A DNA stretch of 19,210 bases from Glaciecola sp964418575 (GCA_964418575.1 CAYQMI010000071.1:1-19210), one strand, 5' to 3'. Shown: positions 6,962-15,254, counted from the stretch's first letter. Notes: generated by a model not told the origin, from the letters alone. Numbers and translations are program-made.

Positions 6962-6995
6962 AACGCTCATTAAAGATTCCTATTCACACAAAGCC

Positions 6996-7382
6996 ATGCA
7001 AAATTTTGCGTTATTCGTCACTAAAAGCCCATATGACTCGCGTAACAGCGAAAGCGCTCATGCTTTTTGCTTAGCCGCGCTCGCGCTAGGGCATTGTATA
7101 AAACATGTCTTCTTTTATCAGTCTGGTATTCATAACGCATCAGCGTTGTTAGAAGTAAATAGCGATGAAGTTTCGATGAGGTCGCAATGGCACCAATTCA
7201 GTAAAACTCATAAAGTGCCTTTGTATGTATGCGTAACTGCAGCAACACGCAGAGGCATTGTTGGCGCCGAGGGGAGTGAAACATCCGGTATCGTAAATGC
7301 CAGCTCTGACTTTGAAGTAGTGGGTATGAGTGAATATTTTGCAGCATTGCACGATGCCTCTATTAAGAGTGTTCAGTTTTGA
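6996..7382 (+). CDS. tusD: Sulfurtransferase complex subunit TusD
   Basis: TusD (DsrE family) is the sulfur-carrying subunit of the cytoplasmic TusBCD complex, which passes persulfide sulfur from TusA to TusE for 2-thiolation of wobble uridine in Lys, Glu and Gln tRNAs. With the ATG at 6996 the protein has 128 residues, equal to E. coli TusD. The catalytic cysteine is C79 in LYVCVTAATRRG, aligned with C78 of E. coli in LNICVAAALRRG. GHCIKHVFFYQSGIHNA matches the DsrE core. An in-frame TTG at 6936 would add 20 residues but lies in the terminator T-tract and is rejected. The Shine-Dalgarno is weak. Confidence 0.95.
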   Translation: MQNFALFVTKSPYDSRNSESAHAFCLAALALGHCIKHVFFYQSGIHNASALLEVNSDEVSMRSQWHQFSKTHKVPLYVCVTAATRRGIVGAEGSETSGIVNASSDFEVVGMSEYFAALHDASIKSVQF

Positions 7383-7738
7383 GTGCTTACTTATTAATAA
7401 TTTCAAGTAAAGCACCCTATCATTCAAGCAATGCGATAGATGCTTTTGAGGCGGCCCTAGCGGCAACTAACGTAGGGTTGGAGGTAAAGTACCTCTTTCA
7501 GCACGACGGTGTGTTTCAGCTTGTAAAAGAGCAAGCATCTGAGGCTATTTTACACAAGAACACCTTCAAAAAGCTAAGTGCCCTGCCTTTGTTCGACGTA
7601 GAAGAAATCTATGCTTGCAAAAAAAGCATTGATGATAGGGCTTTAGACCTCTCTTCCACAGGCATTGATTGGACAGCATTGCAGACAGATGAGATGATTC
7701 AACTTATACACTCCGCCAAGCAAATACTGGTGTTTTAA
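7379..7738 (+). CDS. tusC: Sulfurtransferase complex subunit TusC
   Basis: TusC is the DsrF-type subunit of the TusBCD heterohexamer. It starts with TTG, which overlaps the tusD stop in the four bases TTGA (7379-7382). This gives 119 residues, the same length as E. coli TusC, and MSAYLLIISSKAPYHS aligns with MKRIAFVFSTAPHGT. DGVFQLV and ALPLFDVEEIYAC match the family's DGVFQLL and LLGLYDIEQCWVC. No ATG lies near the N-terminus in this frame. The overlap and rare start point to translational coupling with tusD, suiting equal subunit numbers. Confidence 0.93.
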   Translation: MSAYLLIISSKAPYHSSNAIDAFEAALAATNVGLEVKYLFQHDGVFQLVKEQASEAILHKNTFKKLSALPLFDVEEIYACKKSIDDRALDLSSTGIDWTALQTDEMIQLIHSAKQILVF

Positions 7739-7740
7739 GC

Positions 7741-8043
7741 ATGTTAATTCAAGTTTTAAGTAAACGTTTTGATTTAGTTGAGCCATATATTAATAGCGCA
7801 GATACTCATTTCGTGTTGCTTCAGGAGGGTGTCTACTTGCTTCCTCAATTAATGAGTATGCTTGAAAAGCAACCTTTCCCCTCAACGATATCAATTTTAG
7901 AGAATGATTGGTTAGTAAGTGGCTTAGCGCACCAAAAGAGCTTCAATAGTTACTTAGGCGCAGAAAATGTAGACATAATTTCAAATGAAACATGGGTTGC
8001 GCTTTGCGCAGAACATTTAAACGTGATGACCGTACAAGCATGA
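7741..8043 (+). CDS. tusB: Sulfurtransferase complex subunit TusB
   Basis: TusB is the DsrH-type, smallest subunit of TusBCD, structural rather than catalytic. It has 100 residues against 95 in E. coli. Family features visible are the start MLIQVLSKR, the HFVLLQEGVYLL segment (E. coli LLLLQDGVTAA) and ISILENDWLVSGL (VYALNEDLIARGL). It begins 2 nt after the tusC stop and its stop overlaps the start of tusE (ATGA at 8040-8043), so the four genes form one tightly packed operon. Confidence 0.92.
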   Translation: MLIQVLSKRFDLVEPYINSADTHFVLLQEGVYLLPQLMSMLEKQPFPSTISILENDWLVSGLAHQKSFNSYLGAENVDIISNETWVALCAEHLNVMTVQA

Positions 8044-8378
8044 CATCAAGTATCAACGTAGACGGACAGGATATTCACTTAGATAAGAACGGCTATTTAA
8101 GTGATATAAATCAGTGGCATGAAAATGTAGCAAAAGCCTTAGCTGAGCAAGAATCCTTGTTGCTTAGCCCCGAGCATTGGGAGGTGATTTACTTTGTTAG
8201 AGAGTTCTATCAAACCTATGACACAAGCCCTGCAATTAGAGCACTGGTTAAGGCAATGAAGGATAAATTTGGGCCTGACGTTGGTAACAGTCGCTATTTA
8301 CATCGCTTATTCCCTGACGGGCCGGCTAAGTTAGCCACAAAATTAGCCGGCCTGCCTAAGCCAGCTAAATGTTTGTAA
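8040..8378 (+). CDS. tusE: Sulfur relay protein TusE (DsrC family)
   Basis: TusE accepts sulfur from TusD and delivers it to the thiouridylase MnmA bound to tRNA. The protein of 112 residues (E. coli 109) has the near-invariant block LSPEHWEVIYFVREFY, TSPAIRALVKAM, GNSRYLHRLFPDGPAK and the C-terminal arm AGLPKPAKCL with the active cysteine C111 next to last. The single conserved Cys marks the TusE form; dissimilatory DsrC has a second conserved Cys about ten residues earlier. The ATG at 8040 overlaps the tusB stop and gives the family's usual N-terminus; the open frame extends 16 codons further upstream. In E. coli tusE is away from tusBCD, beside yccA; here they are joined. Confidence 0.96.
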   Translation: MTSSINVDGQDIHLDKNGYLSDINQWHENVAKALAEQESLLLSPEHWEVIYFVREFYQTYDTSPAIRALVKAMKDKFGPDVGNSRYLHRLFPDGPAKLATKLAGLPKPAKCL

Positions 8379-8399
8379 CGCAATTTTAGCATTAGTAGA

Positions 8400-9695
8400 T
8401 TACTTGACAGGTATCTCTGTTAGGCCCTTCATATAAGCTACCAGCACATCTGGTACTCGAATACTGCCATCTTCACGCTGATAATTTTCTAATATCGCGA
8501 CCAATGTCCTTCCTACCGCTAAGCCAGAACCATTCAATGTATGAAGATATTCGGGCTTTTTCATATCGAGTGATTTATAGCGAGCTTGCATTCTGCGGGC
8601 CTGGAAGTCTCCCATATTTGAACACGAGCTAATTTCACGATAGGTATTTTGCGCAGGTAGCCAAACTTCCAAGTCGTAGGTTTTGCAAGCGCCAAAGCCC
8701 ATGTCACCTGTGCACAACACCACCTTTCTGTAAGGTAATTTTAGCTTTTGCAGAATGTTTTCCGCATGACCTGTTAGCTCCTCTAACGCGTCCATCGACG
8801 TATCAGGATGCACCAATTGCACCATCTCCACTTTATCAAACTGATGCTGGCGAATAAGCCCACGAGTGTCTCTACCATAACTACCGGCTTCACTTCTAAA
8901 GCACGGGGTATGAGCCGTCATTTTTACCGGTAGCTCATCCGCATTGAAGATATGATCTCTGGCAATATTAGTTAGGGGAACTTCGGCAGTCGGGATCAGT
9001 GACATGCCCTGACCTTCTTCGGTTGCTGGCTTGGTGTGGAACAAATCTTCGCCAAATTTAGGCAACTGGCCGGTACCATATAAGCTGTCAGAATTAACTA
9101 AATAAGGTACGTAAACTTCTTCATAACCATGAAATAAGGTGTGTTGGTCGAGCATGAACTGCGCTAAAGCCCTGTGCATGCGGGCAATTAGGCCATTCAT
9201 TACTACAAAGCGTGAGCCAGAAAGCTTGGCAGCCGTCTCAAAATCCAAGCCGTTTTTAATATTTTCACCTAAATCCACATGATCTTTTACTTCAAAATCG
9301 AACTCAGGTATCGTGCCCCATTTCAAAACTTCTTGATTTTCTTCTTCGCTATTACCAACCGGAACGCCCTCTGCCGGCAGGTTTGGGGTTTCTTGATAAA
9401 AAATATTAAGAGATGTTTGTATTTTATCTAGAGCCTGTTTTGCTTCTTCGAGCTTTACACCCAAGTCACCCACATGTGCAAGCAAAGGTGCGATGTCTTC
9501 TCCAGCGGCTTTTGCCTTGCCGATTGCCTTTGAGCGAGCATTTCGTTCGTGCTGCAAGTCTTGTGTTTCTACTTGTAAGACTTTGCGTTTTTCCTCTAGC
9601 TCAATATACGCCGCCACATCTAAAGTAAATCCTCTAGTGGCGAGTGCTTCAGCAGTTTCTTCTAAATGACTGCGAAGCAAATGTGGGTCTAACAT
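8400..9695 (-). CDS. serS: Seryl-tRNA synthetase
   Basis: SerS charges tRNA-Ser (and selenocysteine tRNA where present) with serine in the cytoplasm. With the ATG at 9693-9695 it has 431 residues (MLDPHLLRSH), the normal length. The N-terminal antiparallel coiled coil that grips the long variable arm spans about 27-100. The class II catalytic core has TAEVP (236-240), motif 2 FRSEAGSYGRDTRGL (266-280) and motif 3 GLAVGRTLVAILEN (391-404). A longer open frame upstream (to 9791) overlaps crcB and is not used. AAAGGAT within the end of crcB serves as its ribosome site, and only 8 nt separate the two genes. A tRNA-Ser lies about 2.4 kb away. Confidence 0.98.
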   Translation of the reverse strand: MLDPHLLRSHLEETAEALATRGFTLDVAAYIELEEKRKVLQVETQDLQHERNARSKAIGKAKAAGEDIAPLLAHVGDLGVKLEEAKQALDKIQTSLNIFYQETPNLPAEGVPVGNSEEENQEVLKWGTIPEFDFEVKDHVDLGENIKNGLDFETAAKLSGSRFVVMNGLIARMHRALAQFMLDQHTLFHGYEEVYVPYLVNSDSLYGTGQLPKFGEDLFHTKPATEEGQGMSLIPTAEVPLTNIARDHIFNADELPVKMTAHTPCFRSEAGSYGRDTRGLIRQHQFDKVEMVQLVHPDTSMDALEELTGHAENILQKLKLPYRKVVLCTGDMGFGACKTYDLEVWLPAQNTYREISSCSNMGDFQARRMQARYKSLDMKKPEYLHTLNGSGLAVGRTLVAILENYQREDGSIRVPDVLVAYMKGLTEIPVK

Positions 9696-9703
9696 AACGA
9701 GTA

Positions 9704-10087
9704 CTATCCTTTCATAATTGTCATAGCACACCAAACTGCCAAGAGGCAAAGGCATACGTTTAATAAAACAGTTATTCCTGCTCTTAGCCATTCACCGGCT
9801 TGCATATACAAGAACACTTCCATAGAAAAAGTTGAAAAAGTGGTTAAGGCGCCTAAAAAGCCCACCATAATAAATAATTTTGCATCGGTATTCGCATGCT
9901 CTTGTTGAGCAAACCATGCGTAGGCCAAGCCCAGCAAAAACGAACCAACAACATTGACGCTAAGGGTAGCAAAAGGAAGGCTTTTGCCCAACAAATTTGT
10001 GATCGTTAAATTGGCAAACAAGCGCATACACGCGCCTAAAGCTCCGCCTAATGCAACAAATAAATACGTCATCCACGTGACCGTCAT
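9704..10087 (-). CDS. crcB: Fluoride ion channel CrcB/Fluc
   Basis: CrcB is a small dual-topology inner-membrane protein that dimerises into a fluoride exporter. The 127 residues hold four hydrophobic segments (about 7-26, 38-60, 72-95 and 100-123). Family motifs are GGALGACMRL (14-23), N45 in SVNVVGSFLLG, and GFLGALTTFSTFSMEV (76-91) whose TTFSTF holds the central phenylalanines and Na+ site. The first Met is preferred over M6 because AAGGGA lies 8 nt before it. It sits between rarA (24 nt away) and serS, with no fluoride riboswitch in front, so it is likely expressed constitutively with the operon. Confidence 0.95.
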   Translation of the reverse strand: MTVTWMTYLFVALGGALGACMRLFANLTITNLLGKSLPFATLSVNVVGSFLLGLAYAWFAQQEHANTDAKLFIMVGFLGALTTFSTFSMEVFLYMQAGEWLRAGITVLLNVCLCLLAVWCAMTIMKG

Positions 10088-10111
10088 TTTGAGCTTCCCT
10101 TATTATACTTG

Positions 10112-11443
10112 CTAGCCATTATCCTCTAAATCTTGTAGATACGCGATTTTTTGTAGCAGCTGCTTTTCAAAACCTCGTGGATTAGGCGAATAATAGCGCG
10201 TTTCAGGCATACCATCGGGAAAATAAGATACTCCACTGGCATAAGCGTTTTCTAGGTTGTGGGGGTAAACATAATCCTTACCATGACCTGCCTCTTTGGC
10301 CAGTGACGTTGGTGCATTGCGCAGATGCAAGGGCACCGGTTCACTGTGATATTGCAAGGCATCTCGTTTTGCAGCTTTAAAAGCATTGTATACCGCGTTA
10401 CTTTTAGGCGCTAAGGCACAATAGATAACAGCTTGAGCAATGGCTCGTTCGCCTTCAGCCTGACCAACTCTGTGATAAATATCCCATGCATTCAAGCATA
10501 CTTGTAAAGCCTTTGGATCTGCATTGCCAATGTCCTCTGACGCAATTGCCAACAAACGCCTGCAAATAGGCGTAACGTCCGAATTAGCAATTAACATTCG
10601 GGCAAACCAATATAAAGAGGCATCTTGCGCGCTGCCGCGTATTGATTTATGAAAAGCAGAGAGTAAATCGTAATAGTGATCCCCCTGTTTATCAAAAGCG
10701 GCAATGTTTTCACCCACTGCATTTTCAAGGGTTTTATGATCAATGATGGCTATATTAGCCTCACTATCGCTTGCACTAAGCGGCGCAATTTGTGCAGCAA
10801 GCTCTATGCTATTGAGTAAGCGCCTTGCATCACCGTTAGCGTAAATAATAAGGGCTGATTTGGCGTCATCACTAATACCTAAATGCACTTTACGTCCACT
10901 TATCATCACGCCATCGCGATTTAGGTACTCAAGAGCCCTATCACACAAGTTCTCGCATGCTGCTTCGTCTAGGGATTTAAGCGTAAATACCCGCATCCGC
11001 GATAGCAATGCACTATTGATTGAAAATGAAGGATTCTCGGTGGTCGCGCCAATTAACTTGATAACGCCGCTTTCAACATAAGGCAAGAAGGCATCTTGCT
11101 GCGCTTTATTAAAACGATGTATTTCATCTACAAATACTAAAGGGGTATTTGCAAATAAGCCAGCCTGTTGGTTTTGTGCTTCTTGAGCAATTTGTTTGAT
11201 GTCTTTTACGCCAGAATTAATCGCCGATAGGACTTTTATGTCGCAATCGAGCACATTCGCTAATACGTGAACAAGCGAGGTTTTCCCGCAGCCTGGTGGG
11301 CCCCATAAAATCATAGACGGGATGTTTTGCGCTTCAGCCAATTGGCGAAGTATTCCCTCTTGCCCCATTAAATCGGTATTGCCCACATATTGGTCAAAAC
11401 TTTCTGGTCGAAGCAGGCTGGCGAGAGGTTTTTGCATAGTCAT
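10112..11443 (-). CDS. rarA: Replication-associated recombination AAA+ ATPase RarA (MgsA)
   Basis: RarA acts at stalled replication forks and DNA ends together with SSB, and is related to clamp-loader subunits and eukaryotic WRNIP1. The 443 residues (E. coli 447) contain Walker A GPPGCGKTS (48-56), Walker B VFVDEIHRF (103-111), sensor 1 in GATTENPSFS (132-141), an arginine-containing SALLSRMRVF segment, and the C-terminal tetramerisation part with SIRGSAQDASLYWFARML and EDIGNADP. The start could be M1 or M3. It lies 87 nt after lolA, the same order as E. coli ftsK-lolA-rarA-serS, with crcB inserted before serS. Confidence 0.97.
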   Translation of the reverse strand: MTMQKPLASLLRPESFDQYVGNTDLMGQEGILRQLAEAQNIPSMILWGPPGCGKTSLVHVLANVLDCDIKVLSAINSGVKDIKQIAQEAQNQQAGLFANTPLVFVDEIHRFNKAQQDAFLPYVESGVIKLIGATTENPSFSINSALLSRMRVFTLKSLDEAACENLCDRALEYLNRDGVMISGRKVHLGISDDAKSALIIYANGDARRLLNSIELAAQIAPLSASDSEANIAIIDHKTLENAVGENIAAFDKQGDHYYDLLSAFHKSIRGSAQDASLYWFARMLIANSDVTPICRRLLAIASEDIGNADPKALQVCLNAWDIYHRVGQAEGERAIAQAVIYCALAPKSNAVYNAFKAAKRDALQYHSEPVPLHLRNAPTSLAKEAGHGKDYVYPHNLENAYASGVSYFPDGMPETRYYSPNPRGFEKQLLQKIAYLQDLEDNG

Positions 11444-11530
11444 TTATTGCTGCATTTCCGATGTAAATGAGTGTTAGAGGGCTTTTGTTTTATTATTGCT
11501 GTCGATTTATAAACAAAGGCAAAGAGCCGG

Positions 11531-12193
11531 CTAATTCGCAGAGGTCTCGGTGACTCTCTGATCGTCAATCACATAAGTTGAAGGATAGACTGGCGCAAAC
11601 ATTGATGCGTCAACCATAGTGTTCTGTTTAATATTTGAAAACACAATGACGTTCGACTGCTCTTGGCGGTCAATCGATGTTAATTCACTCAATATTCCGC
11701 CCGGAAAACTCAGCAGCAAATCTGTGATATTGGCGTTGCTGTCGGTGGAGCGTACAGCGAACTCATTTTCATTTTGCGTAATTTCAACATCATCCCAAGC
11801 TTCTGGGGAATCGGATATAAGCAACATTAAAGGGTTATTATCAACAATAGCAGATTGGTCAATCAGTGTTACCTGCTCTACAAAATGATCAACGTTATAA
11901 ATAACTTTGCCATCTGCTACGAATAAAGATTCGTCAGGCAGGCTAACTTCCCAGCGCATTTGATTCGGTTTTTGCAGGTAAATCTGGCCTTCGCTTTGCT
12001 GCAAAGTCTCGCCAGTTGCATCGATAATTTGTTGTTTGAAGTCAGCCTGAAAGCTCTGCAGACCCTCCAGCATAACTTTAAGGTTTTCTTTCGCGTTTGA
12101 TTCTTGCGCAGATGCAACAAATGCTGTGCTAAGTAGCGTAAATGAAAGCACTTTGAAAAATTTAGAAAGTGTATTTAACTCGATTATTTGCAT
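11531..12193 (-). CDS. lolA: Outer-membrane lipoprotein carrier protein LolA
   Basis: LolA is the periplasmic chaperone that takes lipoproteins from the LolCDE transporter to LolB at the outer membrane. The 220-residue precursor has a Sec signal peptide with a basic patch (SKFFK), a hydrophobic core and cleavage after A29 (VASA-QESNA). The mature part has LEGLQSFQADFKQ, EGQIYLQKPNQMRWEV and LFVADGKVIYNVDHFVEQVT, which are the family's strands and the helix region that shape the lipid-binding half-barrel. It begins one base after the ftsK stop, with AAAGGA in the end of ftsK as ribosome site, so expression is coupled to ftsK. The N-region before the signal core is a little longer than in E. 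coli LolA. Confidence 0.95.
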   Translation of the reverse strand: MQIIELNTLSKFFKVLSFTLLSTAFVASAQESNAKENLKVMLEGLQSFQADFKQQIIDATGETLQQSEGQIYLQKPNQMRWEVSLPDESLFVADGKVIYNVDHFVEQVTLIDQSAIVDNNPLMLLISDSPEAWDDVEITQNENEFAVRSTDSNANITDLLLSFPGGILSELTSIDRQEQSNVIVFSNIKQNTMVDASMFAPVYPSTYVIDDQRVTETSAN

Positions 12194-12194
12194 A

Positions 12195-14606
12195 CTAATC
12201 CTTTGGTGGTGGCGGTGCTAAAACTTCGCGGTTACCGTTGTGCCCCGCGCTACTTATGACGCCGTCCATTTCCATTTGTTCAACAATTCGCGCCGCTCGG
12301 TTGTAACCAATGCGGAATTTTCGTTGAATACTAGAGACTGAGACTTTACGAGCTTCAGTGATAAAGGCAATTGCCTCGTCATAGAATGCGTCGTAATCCT
12401 CGCCACCAGACTCGCCTTGTTCGCCAGGCAAGAGTATTTCACCCGATGCTTCACCGTTGAGGATTTCGTCTATGTATTGTGGCTCGCCACGCGCTTTCCA
12501 ATCGGCAACAACGGCGTGAACCTCATGATCATCTACAAAGGCGCCGTGAACGCGCGTTGTAATGCTCGTGCCAGGCGGGTTATACAACATATCTCCCATA
12601 CCGAGCAGTGATTCTGCACCTTGTTGGTCTAGTATTGTTCGTGAGTCAATTTTGCTCGATACCTGAAAGGCAATACGAGTAGGAATGTTGGCCTTAATCA
12701 AGCCTGTAATAACGTCTACTGATGGCCTCTGAGTAGCCAGAATAAGGTGAATACCCGCAGCCCTTGCCTTTTGTGCAATGCGAGCAATCAGCTCTTCAAC
12801 TTTTTTACCCACAATCATCATCATGTCGGCAAATTCGTCTACTACCACAACAATAGACGGAAGTTTATCGAGCGCTGGTGCGCTCTCTTCCATGCTTTGA
12901 CTAGGTTGCCATAGCGGGTCAAATATTTGTTCTCCATTTGCCGCAGCTTCTGCAATTTTCTTGTTATAGCCTTTTAGGTTACGTACCCCTAATGCAGACA
13001 TTAAGCGATACCGACGCTCCATTTCACCCACACACCAACGCAGAGCATTAGAAGCCTCTTTCATGTCGGTCACAACTTCAGCAAGCAAGTGCGGAATTCC
13101 CTCGTATACTGAGAGCTCAAGCATTTTGGGGTCGATCATTATAAGTCGAACGTCTTCGGGCGTAGACTTATAAAGCAAGCTCAAAATCATCACATTCACG
13201 CCCACAGACTTACCCGAGCCTGTGGTACCTGCAACCAATAAATGCGGCATTTTCCCTAAATCTACTACCACAGGGTTGCCCGAAATATCAGCGCCTAGCA
13301 CCATGGTTAATGGCGATTCGTTTTTCTGAAAGGCGTCGCAGCCAATCACTTCACTCAGGCGCACCATTTCTCGATGCTTATTCGGTAGCTCAAGGCCAAT
13401 TACCGACTTGCCGGGAATAACTTCTACCACGCGCACGCTAATAGCCGACATCGCTCTGGCTAAGTCTTTGGCTAAGGCGGTAATGCGGCTTACTTTCACG
13501 CCGGGTGCTAAATCAAGTTCAAAGCGCGTAATAACCGGCCCTGGGAGTACATCGACCACATTTGCCTGAATATTAAAATCGGCCAACTTTGCTTCAAGTA
13601 AGCGCGATACTTGGTCTAGTTCTTCTTGGGATATCGGGTTTTCTTTCTTGTTTGCACGTTCAAGCAAATCAAAGGATGGCATTGGCGTTAAATCAGATTT
13701 ATCTGATGGTTTAACGCTAGGTGCTTTCTTTGCTAGCTCTGCCCCGCCCTGCCGAGTAGATTTTATTTCAGAGCCTAAATCATCGTCCTGTAGGCTGCTA
13801 TCAGTGTCATGAGGAGCTTGGTCATAATCGTCATTAGCCGTAAACGGCGGTAAGTCTTCGTCGAATATTTCATCGGGTATGGTAAACGAGGGCTCAACTT
13901 GTTTTGGTGCAGGTGGCTCTGCTCTTAGGCTGGTAATAGTAACCTTCCCTGTATCCTTTGTTTTAGTCGAACCATCTTCGTCATCTTTCGCTTTTGGACT
14001 TGGCAAAGACAACTGGCTCACTTTATTCGGCAAGGCCATCACATGTTTACCTGACGAAATTGTCACGCTACCAATACCATCAATGATACTCATCCATGAA
14101 ATACCTGTGGCAAGCGTAAAGCCAGTGCAGAAAAAACATAAGAGTAATAAAACAGAGCCTACAAAGCTAAAGTGTGGCAGTAGCGCAGCGCTAATAATGT
14201 CGCCCATGGCTCCACCAGCAGATACACTGTAAAAGTCATCGAAATTGATACTGGCAATTCCGGTAAAGCCAAATATGAGCAACAGCACGCCTATCAAGCG
14301 TAAACTGATGGTGAGGTAATCGAGTTCTTTAAGATTTCTTAGGTGCAGAAATACAAACCAACCTATAAAGGCTAAGGCGAACGGCACTAAATAAGCAGTA
14401 ATACCAAATGTGAACAATAAAATGTCGGCACAATACGCGCCAACCGAGCCCATCATGTTTTGAACTTGTGAACTTATGCCAGCCTGTGACCAACCAGGGT
14501 CACTCGGGTCAAATGAGGCCAACGCCACTAATAAAAAAAATGCAAACGCGCACGATATAATCATGCCCACTTCCATTATTCGCTGTATGCCTGATAGTCG
14601 TGACAT
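12195..14606 (-). CDS. ftsK: DNA translocase FtsK
   Basis: FtsK is a septum-bound hexameric pump that moves chromosome termini apart and activates XerCD recombination at dif. Of 803 residues, about 1-180 form the membrane anchor (hydrophobic segments near 13-31, 60-88, 102-121 and 148-170). About 195-310 is a polar, acidic linker. The motor domain has Walker A AGTTGSGKS (459-467), Walker B IVVVVDEFAD (585-594) and LILATQRPSVDVITG. The gamma winged helix that reads KOPS and contacts XerD covers about 740-797 (VSVSSIQRKFRIGYNRAARIVEQME). The linker is far shorter than the several hundred residues of E. coli FtsK (about 1,330 total), as in many other bacteria. It follows lrp, as in E. coli, with 162 nt between. 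Confidence 0.97.
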   Translation of the reverse strand: MSRLSGIQRIMEVGMIISCAFAFFLLVALASFDPSDPGWSQAGISSQVQNMMGSVGAYCADILLFTFGITAYLVPFALAFIGWFVFLHLRNLKELDYLTISLRLIGVLLLIFGFTGIASINFDDFYSVSAGGAMGDIISAALLPHFSFVGSVLLLLCFFCTGFTLATGISWMSIIDGIGSVTISSGKHVMALPNKVSQLSLPSPKAKDDEDGSTKTKDTGKVTITSLRAEPPAPKQVEPSFTIPDEIFDEDLPPFTANDDYDQAPHDTDSSLQDDDLGSEIKSTRQGGAELAKKAPSVKPSDKSDLTPMPSFDLLERANKKENPISQEELDQVSRLLEAKLADFNIQANVVDVLPGPVITRFELDLAPGVKVSRITALAKDLARAMSAISVRVVEVIPGKSVIGLELPNKHREMVRLSEVIGCDAFQKNESPLTMVLGADISGNPVVVDLGKMPHLLVAGTTGSGKSVGVNVMILSLLYKSTPEDVRLIMIDPKMLELSVYEGIPHLLAEVVTDMKEASNALRWCVGEMERRYRLMSALGVRNLKGYNKKIAEAAANGEQIFDPLWQPSQSMEESAPALDKLPSIVVVVDEFADMMMIVGKKVEELIARIAQKARAAGIHLILATQRPSVDVITGLIKANIPTRIAFQVSSKIDSRTILDQQGAESLLGMGDMLYNPPGTSITTRVHGAFVDDHEVHAVVADWKARGEPQYIDEILNGEASGEILLPGEQGESGGEDYDAFYDEAIAFITEARKVSVSSIQRKFRIGYNRAARIVEQMEMDGVISSAGHNGNREVLAPPPPKD

Positions 14607-14658
14607 TAAGTTAGCTTTTTCTTATTGGTTTAAATGCAATTGAGTAGTTAACAATAGC

Positions 14659-14686
14659 ATAATAGAGTGATATTTATCACCTATAA
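14659..14686 (-). promoter_or_regulatory. Candidate ftsK promoter overlapped by a CRP/FNR-like palindrome
   Basis: GTGATATTTATCAC (14667-14680) is a perfect inverted repeat with 6-bp arms around TT. It fits GTGA-N6-TCAC of CRP sites and TGAT-N4-ATCA of FNR sites. On the minus strand a -10-like TATTAT (14659-14664) and a very weak -35-like TTATAG (14681-14686) are 16 bp apart, so the palindrome fills the spacer, a position expected to repress. The start of ftsK is 52 nt further downstream. Binding by any specific regulator is inference. Confidence 0.4.
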
Positions 14687-14768
14687 GATGCTGTTTTATA
14701 CCCAAATTTAGCAAAGTGGATGAAGATTTCAGAGAGTGCTAATCGCGCCCACTTATGCATCGCTATCA

Positions 14769-15254
14769 TCACTTAAGATTAATTTTTATTTTAGAAGTAT
14801 GTTTTACCTCTTCCATTACAACATAGGTGCGCGATTCACTCACGCCCGGCAGTCGCAATAGCGTGTCACCAAGTAACTTTCGATAGCTCGACATATCGGC
14901 CACTCGAGTCTTGAGTAAAAAATCAAAATTACCAGACACTAAATGACATTCTTGTATATCTTCATGCTCTTGCACTGCCGCAGAAAATTCGGCAAATATG
15001 TCAACGGAGGTCTTTGTGAGTGTTATTTCAACAAAAACTAACATTGCAGCGCCTAATTTTTCAGGGTTAAGTCTCGCATTGTAGCTTTCTATATAGCCTT
15101 GCGCCTCAAGCCGCCTAACTCTTTCTAAGCACGGGCTCGGGCTCAGCCCCACCATTTTCGCTAATTCTACATTTGAAATTTTACCGTTAATTTGCAGTTC
15201 AGCTAGTATACGGCGGTCTATGCGATCAATATGTTTAGGAGTTTTTACCAGCAT
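14769..15254 (-). CDS. lrp: Leucine-responsive regulatory protein Lrp
   Basis: Lrp is a global DNA-bending regulator of amino-acid metabolism. The 161-residue protein has an AsnC-type helix-turn-helix at about 10-60 (IDRRILAELQINGKISNVEL, VGLSPSPCLERVRRLE) and a RAM ligand-binding and oligomerisation domain at about 70-150 (LVFVEITL, ECHLVSGNFDFLLKTRV, LLRLPGVSESRTYVVMEEV). Identity with E. coli Lrp is high along the whole length, and lrp-ftsK order is conserved, so this is Lrp rather than a generic AsnC paralogue. The N-terminus is slightly shorter than in E. coli. No clear Shine-Dalgarno precedes the ATG. It is divergent from ald, a likely target. Confidence 0.95.
   Translation of the reverse strand: MLVKTPKHIDRIDRRILAELQINGKISNVELAKMVGLSPSPCLERVRRLEAQGYIESYNARLNPEKLGAAMLVFVEITLTKTSVDIFAEFSAAVQEHEDIQECHLVSGNFDFLLKTRVADMSSYRKLLGDTLLRLPGVSESRTYVVMEEVKHTSKIKINLK

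Noticed and set aside
6936..6995. TTG-initiated N-terminal extension of tusD
   Set aside because: The TTG lies in the yccA terminator T-tract and family length favours the ATG at 6996.
9696..9791. 32-codon N-terminal extension of serS
   Set aside because: It overlaps crcB and is absent from the SerS family, which begins MLDP.
10088..10111. Fluoride riboswitch before crcB
   Set aside because: The interval to rarA is 24 nt, too short for the aptamer.
11444..11530. Possible terminator or rarA promoter between lolA and rarA
   Set aside because: Only an imperfect AT-rich inverted repeat and poor -35/-10 matches are present; not strong enough to call.
13879..14232. Plus-strand 117-codon frame opposite the ftsK linker
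   Set aside because: The antisense frame is explained by relaxed composition in the linker; no ribosome site or promoter is seen.
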